64,000 bases of DNA from Kallotenue papyrolyticum. Its GTDB lineage: Bacteria > Chloroflexota > Chloroflexia > Chloroflexales > Kallotenuaceae. The notes under the pieces were generated by a model. That model worked only from the letters and a program-made list of their open reading frames with translations, was not told the origin of the DNA and did no database searches. The stretch spans positions 791,001 to 855,000 of the forward strand of contig NZ_JAGA01000002.1 in NCBI RefSeq assembly GCF_000526415.1. The letters are read 5' to 3'. This document shows positions 34,712 through 43,759 of the stretch, piece by piece. Within the stretch, counting starts at the first letter, position 1. Every line of letters begins with the position of its first letter. The translations under genes and the position numbers were made by a program.

Positions 34712-36144
34712 TCCCAGCCCAGCAGCGCTTCGGCACGCTGCCGCCACACGCCGGCGGGATCGCCATCGGCGGCGGCGATCAGGTGTGTTTGCGCCGCCTC
34801 GCGCGCACCGGTCTGCATCTGCGCCGCGCCCAGGTAGAAGTGGAGCGCCGGACTGTCGGGCTGCCGTTGGAGTCCCGCTTGCGCCGCCGCACGCGCCTCG
34901 TCGAAGCGACGACAGTAGTACAGCGCCGCCGCGAGCGCCTGCCAGCTGGCGGCATCCTCCGGCGCGATGACGGTGGCCTCGCGCGCGGCGGGTACGCCAT
35001 CCTCGCAGACACGGTAGGCGCTGCTCAGGTAGAAGTTGGCCAGCGCCAGGGCATAGCGCGGACGCGCCTCCGCTTGAGCGATGTCGCGGGCGCGGTGCAG
35101 TTCGGCGGCAGCGCGCGCGTATTCGCGGCGGGCGGCCAAGACCTCCGCGCGCGCCAGGGCCAGCGCCGGATCCAGTGGTTGGAAGCGTTCGGCGGTGTCC
35201 AGCACGGCTGCGGCGGTGGCGATCTCGCCGCGGCTCACCAGCAGCGTAGCCAACAGTGTGGCGACGACCGGATCTTCAGGATGGGCAGCATGCAATTCGG
35301 CCAACTGTTGCGTCGCGGCGGGCTGCTGCCCGATCTGCCAGCGGGCGTAGGCGGCCTGGGCCTGTGCCAAGATGAAGTGTGCGTCATCGGCGGGCACGCG
35401 CTCGAAGTGCTGTAGTGCCAGGCGTGGCAGGTTCTGCTGCAGCGCCATCTGCCCCAGCAGCAGGTCGCGCTCGGCTGCGGGACGGTGATGGATCGCCTGG
35501 AGCTGGCGGGCATCCTGCACGAGCTGCGCCGCTGTGCGCGGCAGCAACGGACGTGTATCGGGCGCGGGCGGGGGGAGCCGCTCCGGAATGGCGTGCAGCA
35601 TGCTATGCGCTGCGTCATTGCTGAGCGCCAGCCGGGTCTGCGCCAGGGCGCGCCACGGCTCGGGCAGGGCCAGGCGCAACGCAGCCAGGTAGTGTTGCGC
35701 TGCCGCGCTCGGCTGCCCGGCACGCAACGCCGCCTCGCCGCGCAACAGATCGACGAGCGGGCGCAAGGGTGAGCGCGGATCGACCGCTTCCCATTCGCGC
35801 GCAGCGATGGTCGTTTGGCCATCGCGCGCGGCACACTCGGCGAGCAGCAGATGTGCCAGCGCGGCCTCATCGCGGCGCAGCGGCCACTGCAACGCCCGGC
35901 CGGCGGCAACCTGCGCCTGGGGACACTCGCCGCGCAGCAGCGCAATCTGGCCGCGCCGGAGCTGGATCAGCCCCAGATCATCGGGGAGCGCCGCGTAGGC
36001 ACGCCGCGCCTCGGCGATGCGTCCCGCGCGCCAGAGCTGTTCCGCGTCGCGCCGGGCGTCGTTCATCGGCTGTGGGCGCAGGATCAGCAGGCTGACGCCG
36101 ATCAGCAGCAGCGTGCCGCAACAGAGCGAGAACCAGGTGCGCAT
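34687..36144 (-). CDS. Membrane-anchored TPR protein
   Basis: 485 residues. An N-terminal TM or signal anchor (WFSLCCGTLLLIGVSLLIL) is followed by about ten TPR-like units through the whole length (AEQLWRAGRIAEARRAYAALP, ERDLLLGQMALQQNLPRLALQHFERV, PDSPALHFYLGAAQMQTGAREAAQTHL). The repeat domain is probably extracytoplasmic. I start at ATG 36144; a GTG at 36174 is an alternative and neither has a strong ribosome-binding site. No partner is apparent next to it; TPRs mediate protein-protein contacts. Confidence 0.7.
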   Translation of the reverse strand: MRTWFSLCCGTLLLIGVSLLILRPQPMNDARRDAEQLWRAGRIAEARRAYAALPDDLGLIQLRRGQIALLRGECPQAQVAAGRALQWPLRRDEAALAHLLLAECAARDGQTTIAAREWEAVDPRSPLRPLVDLLRGEAALRAGQPSAAAQHYLAALRLALPEPWRALAQTRLALSNDAAHSMLHAIPERLPPPAPDTRPLLPRTAAQLVQDARQLQAIHHRPAAERDLLLGQMALQQNLPRLALQHFERVPADDAHFILAQAQAAYARWQIGQQPAATQQLAELHAAHPEDPVVATLLATLLVSRGEIATAAAVLDTAERFQPLDPALALARAEVLAARREYARAAAELHRARDIAQAEARPRYALALANFYLSSAYRVCEDGVPAAREATVIAPEDAASWQALAAALYYCRRFDEARAAAQAGLQRQPDSPALHFYLGAAQMQTGAREAAQTHLIAAADGDPAGVWRQRAEALLGWDHQNSGQP

Positions 36145-36223
36145 ATCTGCGACTGTACCGCTGCGCGCGTCCACCTGCCACTTGCCGTCGTGCGCGGTGC
36201 TCCTATGTGCGCATCGCCGATCG

Positions 36224-36820
36224 TCAGCTCAGCGGTGGGACCGCCACGATCAGGCGTAGCAGGCCGCCGGCCTGGCGCTCATGCCGCTCCAGACGCCAGC
36301 CCAGTGCCTGCAGCAGCGCAGGCGTGTCGCGATTGGGATGGCAGCCGCCCGCCAGCGTGCGCCACAGCGGCGTGATCGCGTCCAGCAGCGCGTCGGGCAG
36401 GGGATGATCCGTGCGCGTGTGTTCGAGCTGCACCAACCGGCCAGCGGGACGGAGCACCCGCGCCACCTCGCGCAGCGCTGCCGCCGGATCGGGGATCGAA
36501 CAGAAGACCAGCGCCGAGGTGACGATGTCGAAGCTGCGGTCCCGAAACGGCAGCCGTTGCGCGTCGGCCAGCGCGAGTCGAACGTTGTGGCGGGCGGCGC
36601 GGCGGCGGGCAGCGCGCAGCAGATCAGGATCAATATCGATCGCCGTGACGCGGGCACCAGGTCCGTAGGCGGCCAGGTTGCGCCCCGTGCCGACGCCCAG
36701 CTCCAGGATCGCGCCCTGCAGGCCGCCAAACAGATGCCGGCGCCAGCGCCACAGACTGAGCGCATCCAGCGGACGCATGATCGCTTCATAAAGCGCCGGT
36801 TGTTGTTCGACACCGCGCAT
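36224..36820 (-). CDS. Class I SAM-dependent methyltransferase
   Basis: 198 residues. SAM-binding motif I is ILELGVGTGRNLAAYGP, motif II AIDIDPDLLRAARRR, then LALADAQRLPFRDRSFDIVTSALVFCSIPDP and VLRPAGRLVQLEHTRTDHP, which together match UbiE/phospholipid-N-methyltransferase-like small methyltransferases. The C-terminal third begins LDAITPLWRTLAGGCHPNRDT, a sequence shared by that subgroup. GGAG eight bases before ATG 36820. Substrate unknown; a quinone or phospholipid is plausible. Confidence 0.8.
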   Translation of the reverse strand: MRGVEQQPALYEAIMRPLDALSLWRWRRHLFGGLQGAILELGVGTGRNLAAYGPGARVTAIDIDPDLLRAARRRAARHNVRLALADAQRLPFRDRSFDIVTSALVFCSIPDPAAALREVARVLRPAGRLVQLEHTRTDHPLPDALLDAITPLWRTLAGGCHPNRDTPALLQALGWRLERHERQAGGLLRLIVAVPPLS

Positions 36821-36903
36821 CAGCCATGCTCCGCGATGGGAATGCCCCTGAACCTCGCCGGAGATGGTACTCTATGCCGGACTGAATGCGCAACCGGAGA
36901 AGC

Positions 36904-38094
36904 ATGCCCATGCTACACGCCATGCTCCGTCGTTGCGCGCTGGCCGGGGTGCTGCTGCTGACGGCCTGCGCGCAGCCGGCAGCACCATCCGCGTCCTCGT
37001 CCATGCCGGCGTCTGTGGTGCCTGTCACCGTCACGCCCACGCATGCCGCCAGGCCAACCGCAACGGCAGTGCCTGTGCCTGCCACCCACCCGAGTGCCAC
37101 GCCTGTGCCTACGCCCACGCTTGCGGTGGTGCAGGTCGCGCTCGCGCCGCCGACGCCGCTGGCCGACATCACCATTGTGGATCGGCCCCTGCGTGGGCTG
37201 CGCCCATTGACGGATGGTCGCGTCAAGTATCGCCTGGCGCAGTGGTCGCCGGATGGGCGGTGGATCGCGGCCACGCCCCAGGACGGGCCTGGCCTGGATC
37301 TGATCGATGCCGGGGGTGGCGCGCCGCTGCGCGTGGTGAGCGATACCTATGTGCTGGAGCCGCTGTGGGCCGACGCAGAGACGTTGATCGTGCCGCAGAC
37401 CGGCGCGGACGGCGACGCGCTGGTGGCCTACCGCATTGCGGCGAGCGGGGTGGTCAGCGCCACGCTGGCGAGCATGCCCGGACCCGTACACGCGGTTGGC
37501 GCAGGCCCCGGGCTGACGAGCTTCAGCGCCGATGGCGGGCTCTATGTGGTGATGAATGGCGGCCTTCAGCGCGTCGCCGAGCTCGATGCGCTGGTCACGG
37601 CGCCGGCGTTGGCCGAGGATGGCGTACCCTGGATCGCGCTGACACCCATGGTGCTGGACCTAGAACAGGTTCAGACCCAGGTGTTGCGCTTGGCTCCTAC
37701 CGGCGCAACCTTGTTCAGCCTCAGTGCTGCCGGCGAAGGTCTGTGGTTGCCGCGGTGGGCGCCGCGCGATGGATGGCTGGCGCTGACCAGCATCGAAGGC
37801 CGTATCGTCACGGTGGCGTCCGACGGCAGCGCGCGCCACGAGCTTGGTCCGGGCGATCAGCCGGCCTGGTCACCCGACGGCACGCGCCTGGCCTACGTCG
37901 GGACCAACGCCGGCACGCAATGGATCAGCCGCGATCTGTACCTGGTGGATCGCGCCGGCCGTGGTCCACGTTTGCGCCTGACCCAGGTGGGTGAGGGTGA
38001 ATTCATCAGCTCGCCGTCGTGGTCGCCGGATGGCGCGCGCTTGGCCTTGGTCGAGCTCGATAGCGGACGCATCTTTGTAGGCGAGCTGCCTTAG
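36904..38094 (+). CDS. Beta-propeller lipoprotein
   Basis: 396 residues. The lipobox is LLLTAC followed by a Pro/Thr/Ser/Ala-rich linker (about 60 residues), then propeller repeats with typical WSPDGRWIAA, WAPRDGWLAL, AWSPDGTRLAYVG and SWSPDGARLAL strands. Very similar in build to the lipoprotein at 5549-6892 but clearly divergent in sequence. GGAGAA precedes ATG 36904. Surface location is inferred from the lipobox; the ligand is unknown. It is convergent with the acyl-CoA dehydrogenase gene, whose stop it overlaps by four bases. Confidence 0.8.
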   Translation: MPMLHAMLRRCALAGVLLLTACAQPAAPSASSSMPASVVPVTVTPTHAARPTATAVPVPATHPSATPVPTPTLAVVQVALAPPTPLADITIVDRPLRGLRPLTDGRVKYRLAQWSPDGRWIAATPQDGPGLDLIDAGGGAPLRVVSDTYVLEPLWADAETLIVPQTGADGDALVAYRIAASGVVSATLASMPGPVHAVGAGPGLTSFSADGGLYVVMNGGLQRVAELDALVTAPALAEDGVPWIALTPMVLDLEQVQTQVLRLAPTGATLFSLSAAGEGLWLPRWAPRDGWLALTSIEGRIVTVASDGSARHELGPGDQPAWSPDGTRLAYVGTNAGTQWISRDLYLVDRAGRGPRLRLTQVGEGEFISSPSWSPDGARLALVELDSGRIFVGELP

Positions 38095-39797
38095 GCGGGG
38101 TCGGCTGTAGGTGTCGGTAGCGGCGCGTCATCGGCCAGCGCCTGGCTCAGCGCCGTGTCCTCGGCGGCGATCTGATCGACGCCCAACTGCGCAAAGCGCA
38201 GCGCCGCAGCGCGGGCCCGCCCGTCCTGCTGCCGGTCCAGCGACCACTGCGCCTGATCGATCAGCAGCGCCAGCGCCAGCGCGCGTCCAAGGGTCAGCGC
38301 AAAGCGGCGTGCGCCGGCTTCCACCGCGGGCCGACCCGCTTCCTGCGCCGCGGCGAACCAGGCAGCGGCATGCTCATAGGCGGCCAGCGCCTGCCTGCCG
38401 GCGGCCTGCAAACCCCGATCGCGCGCCGCAGCGACGCGCTCGCGGATGGCTGCGCCTAGCAGCGGCAGCTCGTTGCGCTGCAGCAGGGCGTGGACTAGGT
38501 CCAGCGCCAGCACGTTGGTGGTGCCCTCCCAGATCGGCAGGACCTGGCTATCGCGCAGCAACACCGGCAGGCCGGTATCCTCGATGTAGCCTGCGCCGCC
38601 AAAGCTCTCCAGCGTCTCGCTGGCGGCGGCGACGGCTTGCCGCGCGGTAGTCAGTTTGATGATCGAGGTCAACAGGCGCAGCAGGTAGCGCTCCTGTTCG
38701 GCAAGCTGGCCGTGTTCGTCGCGTCCGATCAGCTCGGCGAGCCAGAAGCTGAGGTGAAACGCAGCTTCGAACTCGGCCTGGAGGCCGGCCAGCGTATCGA
38801 CGTGCAGCGGCTGGCGCGCCAGCGGCGCGTCGAACGCCACGCGTTTGCGGGCATAGTCGCGCGCCAGCGCCAGGCCGCGGCGCATCGTGGCCGCCGACAT
38901 GACGCTATTCCAGGTGCGCGTCAGGTGGAGCATCGGCACGATCTGGCGCACGCCATCGCGCAGTCCGGCGACCGGTTGCGCAGGGGTGCCGTTCAGCAAT
39001 AGTTCGGCGGTGGGCAGTTTGCGTGTACCCAGCTTATCCTTCAAGCGCAGCACCTCGATGTTGCGCAGCCGTCCTTGTGCATCGCGAGTTTCGACGTAGA
39101 ACAGCGCCAGCCCGCGCACGCCGGGCGGGTTGCCCTCGGGCCGCGCCAGCGTGAGCGCCATCTGCGAGGTGGCGGCGGAGGTGAACCATTTGCGGCCATA
39201 CAGCCGCCAGGTGCCGTCGGCATCCTGCCGCGCCACACTTTCGGCGCGTCCGACATCCGAGCCACCGGTCAGCTCGGTCATCCACTGGCCGCTGGTCCAG
39301 AACTGCGCCGGATCGCGACTGAGCAGGTGCGGGACGGCACGTTCGATCAATGCCTGGTTGCCGCTCTGCAGCAGCGTGCGCGCCGCGCCGTCGGTCATCG
39401 CCAGCGGACAGGTGTAGATATCGGTCGAGGGATGGAACAGATAGGCCAGCGCAAACTGGAGCGGACGCGCCCATGGCCCCAGGCTCTGGTCGTAGGCGGT
39501 GGCGACCAGGCCATACTCGGCGGCCAGCCGTTCGGCGACACGCCACAGTGGCGTCAGCTCGATGTGATCGATGCGCGCACCCCAGGCATCCCACTGCGTC
39601 AGCCGCGGTTCGTTGAGGCGATCGGCCTGTTGCAGGCGGTACAGCTCGCCGCCGGCCAGCGCGCCCATGGCCGTCAGCGCGGGCTCCCAGGCGCGCAGCA
39701 GATCGGGTGGTAGGTGGCGCTGCAGATAGGCGCGCAGCACGCGATCCTCGTGGTACTGGTTGCCCAGCTCCGGCGCTGCTTGCTGAAACAGGTGCAT
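38091..39797 (-). CDS. AidB-like acyl-CoA dehydrogenase family flavoprotein
   Basis: 568 residues. Acyl-CoA dehydrogenase blocks are present: FWTSGQWMTELTGGSDVGRAES, the FAD-binding LYGRKWFTSAATSQMALTLARPEG, and SETLESFGGAGYIEDTGLPVLLRDSQVLPIWEGTTNVLALD. The N-terminal extension and overall length follow the AidB group, flavoproteins linked to alkylation resistance; true dehydrogenase activity is not certain. Start at ATG 39797 (MHLFQQ) with AGGGGG 7 bases away; ATG 39803 is too close to it. A DNA-binding tail as in E. coli AidB is not obvious. Confidence 0.82.
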   Translation of the reverse strand: MHLFQQAAPELGNQYHEDRVLRAYLQRHLPPDLLRAWEPALTAMGALAGGELYRLQQADRLNEPRLTQWDAWGARIDHIELTPLWRVAERLAAEYGLVATAYDQSLGPWARPLQFALAYLFHPSTDIYTCPLAMTDGAARTLLQSGNQALIERAVPHLLSRDPAQFWTSGQWMTELTGGSDVGRAESVARQDADGTWRLYGRKWFTSAATSQMALTLARPEGNPPGVRGLALFYVETRDAQGRLRNIEVLRLKDKLGTRKLPTAELLLNGTPAQPVAGLRDGVRQIVPMLHLTRTWNSVMSAATMRRGLALARDYARKRVAFDAPLARQPLHVDTLAGLQAEFEAAFHLSFWLAELIGRDEHGQLAEQERYLLRLLTSIIKLTTARQAVAAASETLESFGGAGYIEDTGLPVLLRDSQVLPIWEGTTNVLALDLVHALLQRNELPLLGAAIRERVAAARDRGLQAAGRQALAAYEHAAAWFAAAQEAGRPAVEAGARRFALTLGRALALALLIDQAQWSLDRQQDGRARAAALRFAQLGVDQIAAEDTALSQALADDAPLPTPTADPA

Positions 39798-39944
39798 AGG
39801 CATCCCCCTACTCTGCTGCGATCCTAGCGCGGTTGTCAAGCGTGACGGTGCGCCGCGCCGCTCCGGAGCAGCGGCGTTGCCGCGGTGCGGTACAATGCCT
39901 GCAGCGATGGGGCATTGCTCCGCAGACGGAGCGGGATGGGAACC

Positions 39945-40379
39945 ATGAAAACAACGCGTACAACCGGCGCTGGATCGGCATCCGCCGAGTTGATCCCGGT
40001 GCGCCTGGAATTTGATGGTGGCAGCCGCGGCAATCCGGGGCCGGGCTACGGCTCCTACCGACTGACGATCAACGGGCAGCCCCAAGTGGTGCGGCGCGTG
40101 GAGCTTGGCCCGCACGTCACCAACAACGAGGCCGAGTACGATACGTTGCTGCGAGCGCTGGAGGAGCTCCTAAGGCGCGTGCGCGATCCGCGTCGTATCC
40201 GCCTGGCGATCATCGGCGACTCGGAGTTGCTGATCAAACAGCTGCGCGGTGAATACCGCGTGCGCGCTCCGGGTCTGCAACCGCGCGCTGCCCGGGCGCG
40301 CGAACTGCTGGAGCGTTTCGGCGCCTGGGAGGCGCACTGGCGTGCGCGCCAAGGCAGCGTTGATCTGTTTGGCCATTGA
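39945..40379 (+). CDS. RNase H-like protein (ribonuclease HI family)
   Basis: 144 residues from ATG 39945 (ATG 39936 with a GGAG is the alternative). RNase HI features: FDGGSRGNPGPGYGSYRLTING with the first catalytic Asp, NNEAEYDTLLRALEELL with the catalytic Glu and IGDSELLIKQLRGEYRV with the next Asp. The C-terminus ends DLFGH, shortly after an Arg-rich helix, and lacks the usual final Asp region (HxxNxxAD), so the last catalytic residue is not visible. This matches the shorter RNase-HI-like clade. Upstream TACAAT (39891-39896) is a possible -10. Confidence 0.8.
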   Translation: MKTTRTTGAGSASAELIPVRLEFDGGSRGNPGPGYGSYRLTINGQPQVVRRVELGPHVTNNEAEYDTLLRALEELLRRVRDPRRIRLAIIGDSELLIKQLRGEYRVRAPGLQPRAARARELLERFGAWEAHWRARQGSVDLFGH

Positions 40380-40409
40380 TCCGGCCGACCCACCACACGG
40401 ACGGAGGCT

Positions 40410-40967
40410 ATGCGCTTTCCTGAGCGAGAACGGCTGGCGCTGCCGGTCACCTTCGAGCGCTACCTGCCGGGCGCGTTGCATGCGGATGGCCGTCGCTATC
40501 TGCCGCGGCTGATCTTTCGCCTGGCGGATGGCACGCGCCTGAGCGTGGTGGATCGCCATCACTACGTCGATCCATCTCTGGTCGGCCGGCGCGGCAGCGC
40601 GCGACTGGTCTTTCTGCTGGCAACGGTACACCTGCAGACGGCGGGCACGCAGCGGCGCGGGCTGGCGGCGGACGCGTCTGATCTGGCGCAGATGCCGGAC
40701 GCGTTTGGACAGGTGCTGGCCGTACCCAGCTTCGAGCTCCGCCGCGGGCACCTGCCCTACGAAGAACTGTTCACCGAGTTTGTGCTGGACATTGGCCTGG
40801 GCACCATCGGTGTGCGCACCAGCATGACCGCGCCGCGGATGGCACAGGCGCTGGGCGCCGAACGGCTACAGCCCGGCGATTGGGTGCAGGTCGCGCGTCC
40901 GCGCATCGATGTGCTGGAGTTTACGCCCCAGGCGCAGCCCTGGGCGCAGGTGGAGGCAAGTCGATGA
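40410..40967 (+). CDS. Hypothetical protein upstream of Nudix gene
   Basis: 185 residues, no signal peptide, no TM. It starts MRFPERERLALPVTFERYLPG and is rich in beta strands and charged residues (LIFRLADGTRLSVVDRHHYVD, FVLDIGLGTIGVRTSMTAPRMAQALG), ending with a GDWVQVARPRIDVLEF stretch that looks like a small beta-barrel. GGAGG three bases before ATG 40410. Its stop overlaps the start of the Nudix gene (ATGA), so translation is coupled. I do not recognise a family; regulatory or RNA-binding roles are guesses. Confidence 0.65.
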   Translation: MRFPERERLALPVTFERYLPGALHADGRRYLPRLIFRLADGTRLSVVDRHHYVDPSLVGRRGSARLVFLLATVHLQTAGTQRRGLAADASDLAQMPDAFGQVLAVPSFELRRGHLPYEELFTEFVLDIGLGTIGVRTSMTAPRMAQALGAERLQPGDWVQVARPRIDVLEFTPQAQPWAQVEASR

Positions 40968-41434
40968 ACACACGGCATGCGCCTACGCATCGCGTGGCGG
41001 CCTTTGTGGTGGTGCGCGATGACGCCGGGCGCGTGTTGCTGTCGCGGCGGCGCGACAACGGCTGGTACAATCTGCCCGGCGGCGGGGTTGAGCCGCACGA
41101 AAGTGTTGCCGAAGGCGCGCTGCGCGAGGTGCGCGAAGAGACCGGGCTGGCGATCGCGCTGCGGCGGCTGGTGGGCCTCTACTCCAAGCCGCAGAAGAGC
41201 GAGATCGTGGCCGTCTTCGAGGCCGAGGTCTGCGGCGGTGCGCTCCAGCCCAGCGACGAGGCCGACGAGCATGTCTGGATCGCGCCCGACGAGCTGGAGC
41301 GCTACCAGGTCTTGCCCAAGCACCGCGAGCGCATTCTGGATGCCCTGCGCGCCGACGCGGCAGCCGTGGTGCGCGACCAGCGCGAGCCCTCGCTGTGGGC
41401 CGCGCCGGAGGCGCCGACCGAGCACGGCCAATAA
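40964..41434 (+). CDS. Nudix hydrolase
   Basis: 156 residues. A full Nudix box is visible: GGGVEPHESVAEGALREVREETGL split as G-x5-E-x7-REVREETG, so the metal-binding Glu residues are present. It begins HRVAAFVVVRDDAGRVLLSRRRD. It probably hydrolyses a nucleoside diphosphate derivative; the particular substrate cannot be read. ATG 40964 overlaps the preceding stop by 4 nt and has GGAGG upstream. The gene is followed after 34 nt by ribF. Confidence 0.88.
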   Translation: MNTRHAPTHRVAAFVVVRDDAGRVLLSRRRDNGWYNLPGGGVEPHESVAEGALREVREETGLAIALRRLVGLYSKPQKSEIVAVFEAEVCGGALQPSDEADEHVWIAPDELERYQVLPKHRERILDALRADAAAVVRDQREPSLWAAPEAPTEHGQ

Positions 41435-41468
41435 TGCGGGCGGCGCTGAGACGCCATGCTGGAGAGCT

Positions 41469-42395
41469 ATGCAGTGCTATCGTTCCCTGGATCAGGCCGC
41501 GACCGCGACGCCCACGATCCTGACCATCGGTAAATTCAATGGCATGCACCTCGGCCATCACTACCTGCTGGAGCAGGTCGTGCAGCGCGCGCGCGCTATC
41601 GGTGGCCTGAGCATGGCGCTTACCTTCGAGCCGCATCCCACGTTGGTGCTGCAGCCGGAGATCGAGCGTGTGTATCTGGCGCCTGAGCGGGAGCGCCTGG
41701 AGCTGATGGCGGCCACCGGCCTGGATCGGCTGGTGATCCTGACCTACGACGACGCGCTGCGCCGCCTTAGCGCCGAAGCCTTCATGACGCAGGTCTGCCG
41801 TGCGATCCACGTGGCCGAGCTGTGGGTCGGCCCCGACTTCCGCATGGGCTACCGCGCGCAGGGCACGCTGCCGGTGCTGACGGCCATCGGCGAGCGTCTG
41901 GGCTTTGCCGTGCACCCCGTGCCGCCCCTACTGATCGATGGCGCGCCGGTCAGCGCGACGCGCATCCGCGAGCTGCTGCATGCCGGGCGCGTCGCCGAGG
42001 TGCCGCGCCTGCTGGGGCGGCCCTTCACGCTGGAGGGCGAGGTAGTGCGTGGTGATCAACGCGGACGGACGATCGGCTTTCCAACCGCCAACCTTGCCGT
42101 CGATCGCCACATGGTGCTGCCCGCCGACGGAGTGTACGCCTGCATGGTACGCTTGCCCAACGGCGAGCAGCAGCCGGCAGTCACCAACGTGGGCGTGCGC
42201 CCAACCTTTGGCACGCTGGCGCGCACCGTTGAGGCACACCTGCTGGATTGGTCGGGTGAGCTCTACGGTCAGACGCTACGCGTAGCGTTTGTGGAGCGCA
42301 TCCGCGGCGAGCAGCGCTTCAGCGGCATCGAGGCGCTCCGTGCGCAGATTGCCCGCGATGCCGATCAGGCGCGTGCACTGCTACGGTGCCGCTGA
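41469..42395 (+). CDS. ribF: Bifunctional riboflavin kinase/FAD synthetase
   Basis: 308 residues. FAD synthetase domain: TIGKFNGMHLGHHYLLEQVV with the HxGH-type motif, then FEPHPTLVLQPE and VGPDFRMGYRAQG; SATRIRELL closes it. Riboflavin kinase domain: LGRPFTLEGEVVRGDQRGRTIGFPTANL with PTAN motif, then AVTNVGVRPTFG and VEAHLLDWSGELYGQTLRVAFVERIRGEQRF. It makes FMN and FAD from riboflavin. In the first motif the usual FDG is FNG. GGAGAG precedes ATG 41469. Last gene of a run with Nudix and the hypothetical protein. Confidence 0.92.
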   Translation: MQCYRSLDQAATATPTILTIGKFNGMHLGHHYLLEQVVQRARAIGGLSMALTFEPHPTLVLQPEIERVYLAPERERLELMAATGLDRLVILTYDDALRRLSAEAFMTQVCRAIHVAELWVGPDFRMGYRAQGTLPVLTAIGERLGFAVHPVPPLLIDGAPVSATRIRELLHAGRVAEVPRLLGRPFTLEGEVVRGDQRGRTIGFPTANLAVDRHMVLPADGVYACMVRLPNGEQQPAVTNVGVRPTFGTLARTVEAHLLDWSGELYGQTLRVAFVERIRGEQRFSGIEALRAQIARDADQARALLRCR

Positions 42396-42457
42396 GCCAC
42401 ACGTGCCGCCCTCCCGCGCGGAACACCACTCACCCTGGTGGCTGCCTTGCGTCGCAC

Positions 42458-42486
42458 TTGACGTATGGTACTACAAGGTGTAGTAT
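42458..42486 (+). promoter_or_regulatory. Promoter with palindrome TACTACA-AGG-TGTAGTA
   Basis: TTGACG at 42458-42463 and TAGTAT at 42481-42486, spacer 17 nt. The perfect dyad TACTACAAGGTGTAGTA at 42469-42485 occupies the spacer and half of the -10. The half-site resembles those of BlaI/MecI-like or YtrA-type GntR repressors, but no such regulator gene is adjacent. Confidence 0.75.
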
Positions 42487-42526
42487 GGCCCTGGTAGGGC
42501 GTGCGCTGCTGATTGGGAACGGATGC

Positions 42527-43684
42527 ATGCTGGTGCTGACCGCCCTCCTGCTGCTCGATGCTGCGATTGTCGGTATTCTGGCGCGTGATCTCTTGAGCGC
42601 TCGGCGCGTGCCACGGCTGACGCCGCACCATGCCCAGCCCGGCGATGGTAGCGACGTAACTGTGATCATCCCGGCGCGCAACGAAGCGCAGCGTATCGGA
42701 CGGTGTCTGGCCGGGCTGGCCGATCAGGGTCTCGCGGAGCTGGAGGTGATCGTGCTTGATGACGACTCGCGCGACGGCACGCACCAGGTTGCACGCGCCT
42801 GGCAGGAGCGCCTGCCGGGGTTGCGCGTCGTGCGCGGCGCGCCGCTGCCGGCGGGTTGGACCGGCAAATGCTGGGCCTGCTGGCAGGCGGCACAGCTGTC
42901 AACGCGAGCGTGGCTGCTGTTCCTCGATGCCGACACCGCGCCGCAGCCTGGGTTGATCGCCGCCCTGCTGCACTACGCCCGGCGCGAAGGCTGCGCTCTA
43001 CTCTCACTGCTGCCGCTGCTGGAGCTGGGGAGCTTTTGGGAGCGCGTGATCATGCCGGCCTTTACCGGCATGATCCAGGCCGTTTTTCCCCTCGACCGCG
43101 TCAACGATCCGCGCTCGCCGCTGGCGATGGCCAATGGCCAGTGCATCCTCATCCGCCGCGATGTCTATGTAGCGGTCGATGGTCACCATGCCATCCGCAA
43201 CTCGGTGCTGGAGGATGTGCATCTGGCGCAACTGGTCAAAGGCCGGGGCGCGCGCCTGGCCGTGGTGGGCGGGCCGGCGCTGCTGCGCGTGCGCATGTAC
43301 ACTTCGCTGGCCGAGATCTCCGAAGGATTGCGCAAAAATGCGCTTGCCGGCGCGCGCGCCGGCGGCTTCTGGCGCGCACTGTGGGGCGGCCTGCGCCAGA
43401 TGGTGCTGGCCTTTGCTCCGCTCAGCCTGATGCTCCTGGGGGCGGGCCTGGTCCTGGCAGGCCATGGCACCGGTGGGCTCTACCTGGCGCACGGCATTCT
43501 CATGGCGATCATCACCCTGGGGTACTGGGGCCTGCTAGTCCGGTGGCTGAACGGACTGCACCCGCTGTGGGGCGTCGCCTTTCCACTGGGCACGCTGAGC
43601 TATGTGCTCCTCGCGGCGCGCGCCTTTTTCGACAACGCTACCGGTCGGGGCGTGACTTGGAAAGAACGCGCATATCGGCAGTAG
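42527..43684 (+). CDS. Membrane GT2 glycosyltransferase (carotenoid/hopanoid-type)
   Basis: 385 residues from ATG 42527. The ATG at 42485 lies inside the -10 of the promoter and would not be transcribed, so I prefer 42527 (GGGA eight bases upstream). N-terminal TM LVLTALLLLDAAIVGIL; GT-A motifs VIIPARNEAQRIG and VLDDDSRDGT, then LFLDADTAP and MANGQCILIRRD; three C-terminal TM segments and the ending GVTWKERAY, which recalls CrtQ/CruC-type glycosyltransferases that modify carotenoid or hopanoid lipids. The lipid acceptor is inferred. Confidence 0.8.
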   Translation: MLVLTALLLLDAAIVGILARDLLSARRVPRLTPHHAQPGDGSDVTVIIPARNEAQRIGRCLAGLADQGLAELEVIVLDDDSRDGTHQVARAWQERLPGLRVVRGAPLPAGWTGKCWACWQAAQLSTRAWLLFLDADTAPQPGLIAALLHYARREGCALLSLLPLLELGSFWERVIMPAFTGMIQAVFPLDRVNDPRSPLAMANGQCILIRRDVYVAVDGHHAIRNSVLEDVHLAQLVKGRGARLAVVGGPALLRVRMYTSLAEISEGLRKNALAGARAGGFWRALWGGLRQMVLAFAPLSLMLLGAGLVLAGHGTGGLYLAHGILMAIITLGYWGLLVRWLNGLHPLWGVAFPLGTLSYVLLAARAFFDNATGRGVTWKERAYRQ

Positions 43685-43731
43685 TACTTCCGGCTCGTCC
43701 TAAATAGGAGGGGGACGCGCGTAAATGGGAC

Positions 43732-43759
43732 TTGCGCTTCAGGACGTCTGTACTACAAT
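43732..43759 (+). promoter_or_regulatory. Promoter upstream of the NACHT-TPR/protease operon
   Basis: TTGCGC at 43732-43737 and TACAAT at 43754-43759 with a 16-nt spacer. The -10 falls within the first of three TACTAC repeats (43751-43793). The leader to the ATG at 43861 would be about 95 nt. Confidence 0.65.
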
